This document shows positions 63,554 through 64,000 of a DNA stretch of 64,000 nucleotides, one piece after another. This stretch comes from Isoetes taiwanensis. Lineage: Eukaryota > Streptophyta > Lycopodiopsida > Isoetales > Isoetaceae. The notes under the pieces are model-generated. The model ran no database searches. It was not told where the DNA came from and saw only the letters and a program-made list of their open reading frames with translations. A program made the translations under genes and the position numbers. The stretch spans positions 24,631,584 through 24,695,583 of the forward strand of contig JAJEKV010000005.1 in the NCBI GenBank assembly GCA_021234155.1. The letters are read 5' to 3'. Positions within the stretch are counted from its first letter, which is position 1, and each line of letters begins with the position of its first letter.

Positions 63554-64000
63554 ATTTTCCTCTTAACGTAATATTATTAGCTTAAGTTAATGCCTATAGT
63601 TTAAGAGAAACTTGGCAAAGCAATGACTGTTTAGATTTATAAGGGAAGACATCCTTATAGGATGTAGATGTCCTTAATTCCTAATGTCGGTAGTTCCTAA
63701 CCTATCAGTGCCACCCCATCGGCACAAGTCTGTCACACATATCACTTACACCAACTCCCTTAAGCCAACTTGGATATTGAAAATATTGCAATTTTGTTGG
63801 AATATTCTATATTCCAATCATGTGCATGCGCATGCATATTATGATACTCACATGCACGTGCATGCATGCACACTTTGATGACTAGATAGGCTGACATCAC
63901 ATTGTTGCTGACCTGGATATATAACAGAGTCACGCACCACCTTAGATGTACTTTCAGGCAGTTCACTCTAGCGCCGGAAAGGCTGGCGCTTACTTTGTTC
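63554..64000 (-). other. Upstream PIR intron, partial
   Basis: No coding match to the preceding PIR segment is seen. It contains alternating purine-pyrimidine ATGTGCATGCGCATGCAT and ACATGCACGTGCATGCAT at about 63819-63871. The ORFs at 63684 and 63760 are noise. Confidence 0.6.

Overview
The window looks like nuclear DNA of a land plant with a large, repeat-rich genome. The only host gene I can identify confidently is a plant-type PIR/SRA1 (CYFIP homologue of the SCAR/WAVE complex), with GT-AG introns, one of them about 9.6 kb and packed with retrotransposons. That intron size and the depth of nesting suggest a gymnosperm or fern, but this is inference. I saw no tRNA, rRNA, CRISPR array or bacterial-style operon.

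Positions 1-22053 are Ty3/gypsy DNA. Element A (1-about 6087, +) has lost gag and protease, and a MITE-like insertion splits its integrase. Element B (6160-15108, +) has a complete 5' LTR, gag, protease, an archaeal-type RNase H placed BEFORE the reverse transcriptase, RT, a degenerate gypsy RNase H and integrase. Its 3' LTR is cut by the 5' LTR of element C (15109-19024, +), a second family broken inside protease. C abuts the 3' LTR and integrase tail of element D (19025-22053, -).

Positions 22054-47160 are one L1-type LINE in three pieces (22054-23412, 38690-38961, 43131-47160) that ends in an A-rich tail. It is split by element E (23413-38684, +, full-length gypsy with 5-bp target duplications CTGCG) and by a Ty1/copia element G (38962-43130, -). 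Inside the integrase of E sits element F (30498-35109). F has no target duplication, split direct repeats of about 70 and 180 bp, an ORF1 resembling the DIRS/Ngaro Gag-like protein, and the N-terminal part of a DIRS/Ngaro-type RT. I read it as a deleted, non-autonomous tyrosine-recombinase retrotransposon, the most unusual object here.

Positions 47765-63495 (-) carry the last 13 exons (660 codons) of the PIR/SRA1 gene; the 5' half lies beyond the right edge. Twelve exons are packed into 47765-53740. The most upstream visible exon (63325-63495) is separated from them by an intron holding an antisense copia tail, a degenerate + strand copia (I), a nearly intact - strand copia (H) nested in I, a 363-bp tRNA/PBS-like insertion, and a near-perfect inverted repeat with arms of about 284-298 bp around a 31-nt loop. 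A 33-bp duplication at the acceptor of the 63325-63495 exon has created a second potential 3' splice site.

The mobile elements interact by nesting only. The PIR product would act in actin nucleation with the other SCAR/WAVE subunits, none of which are in the window.
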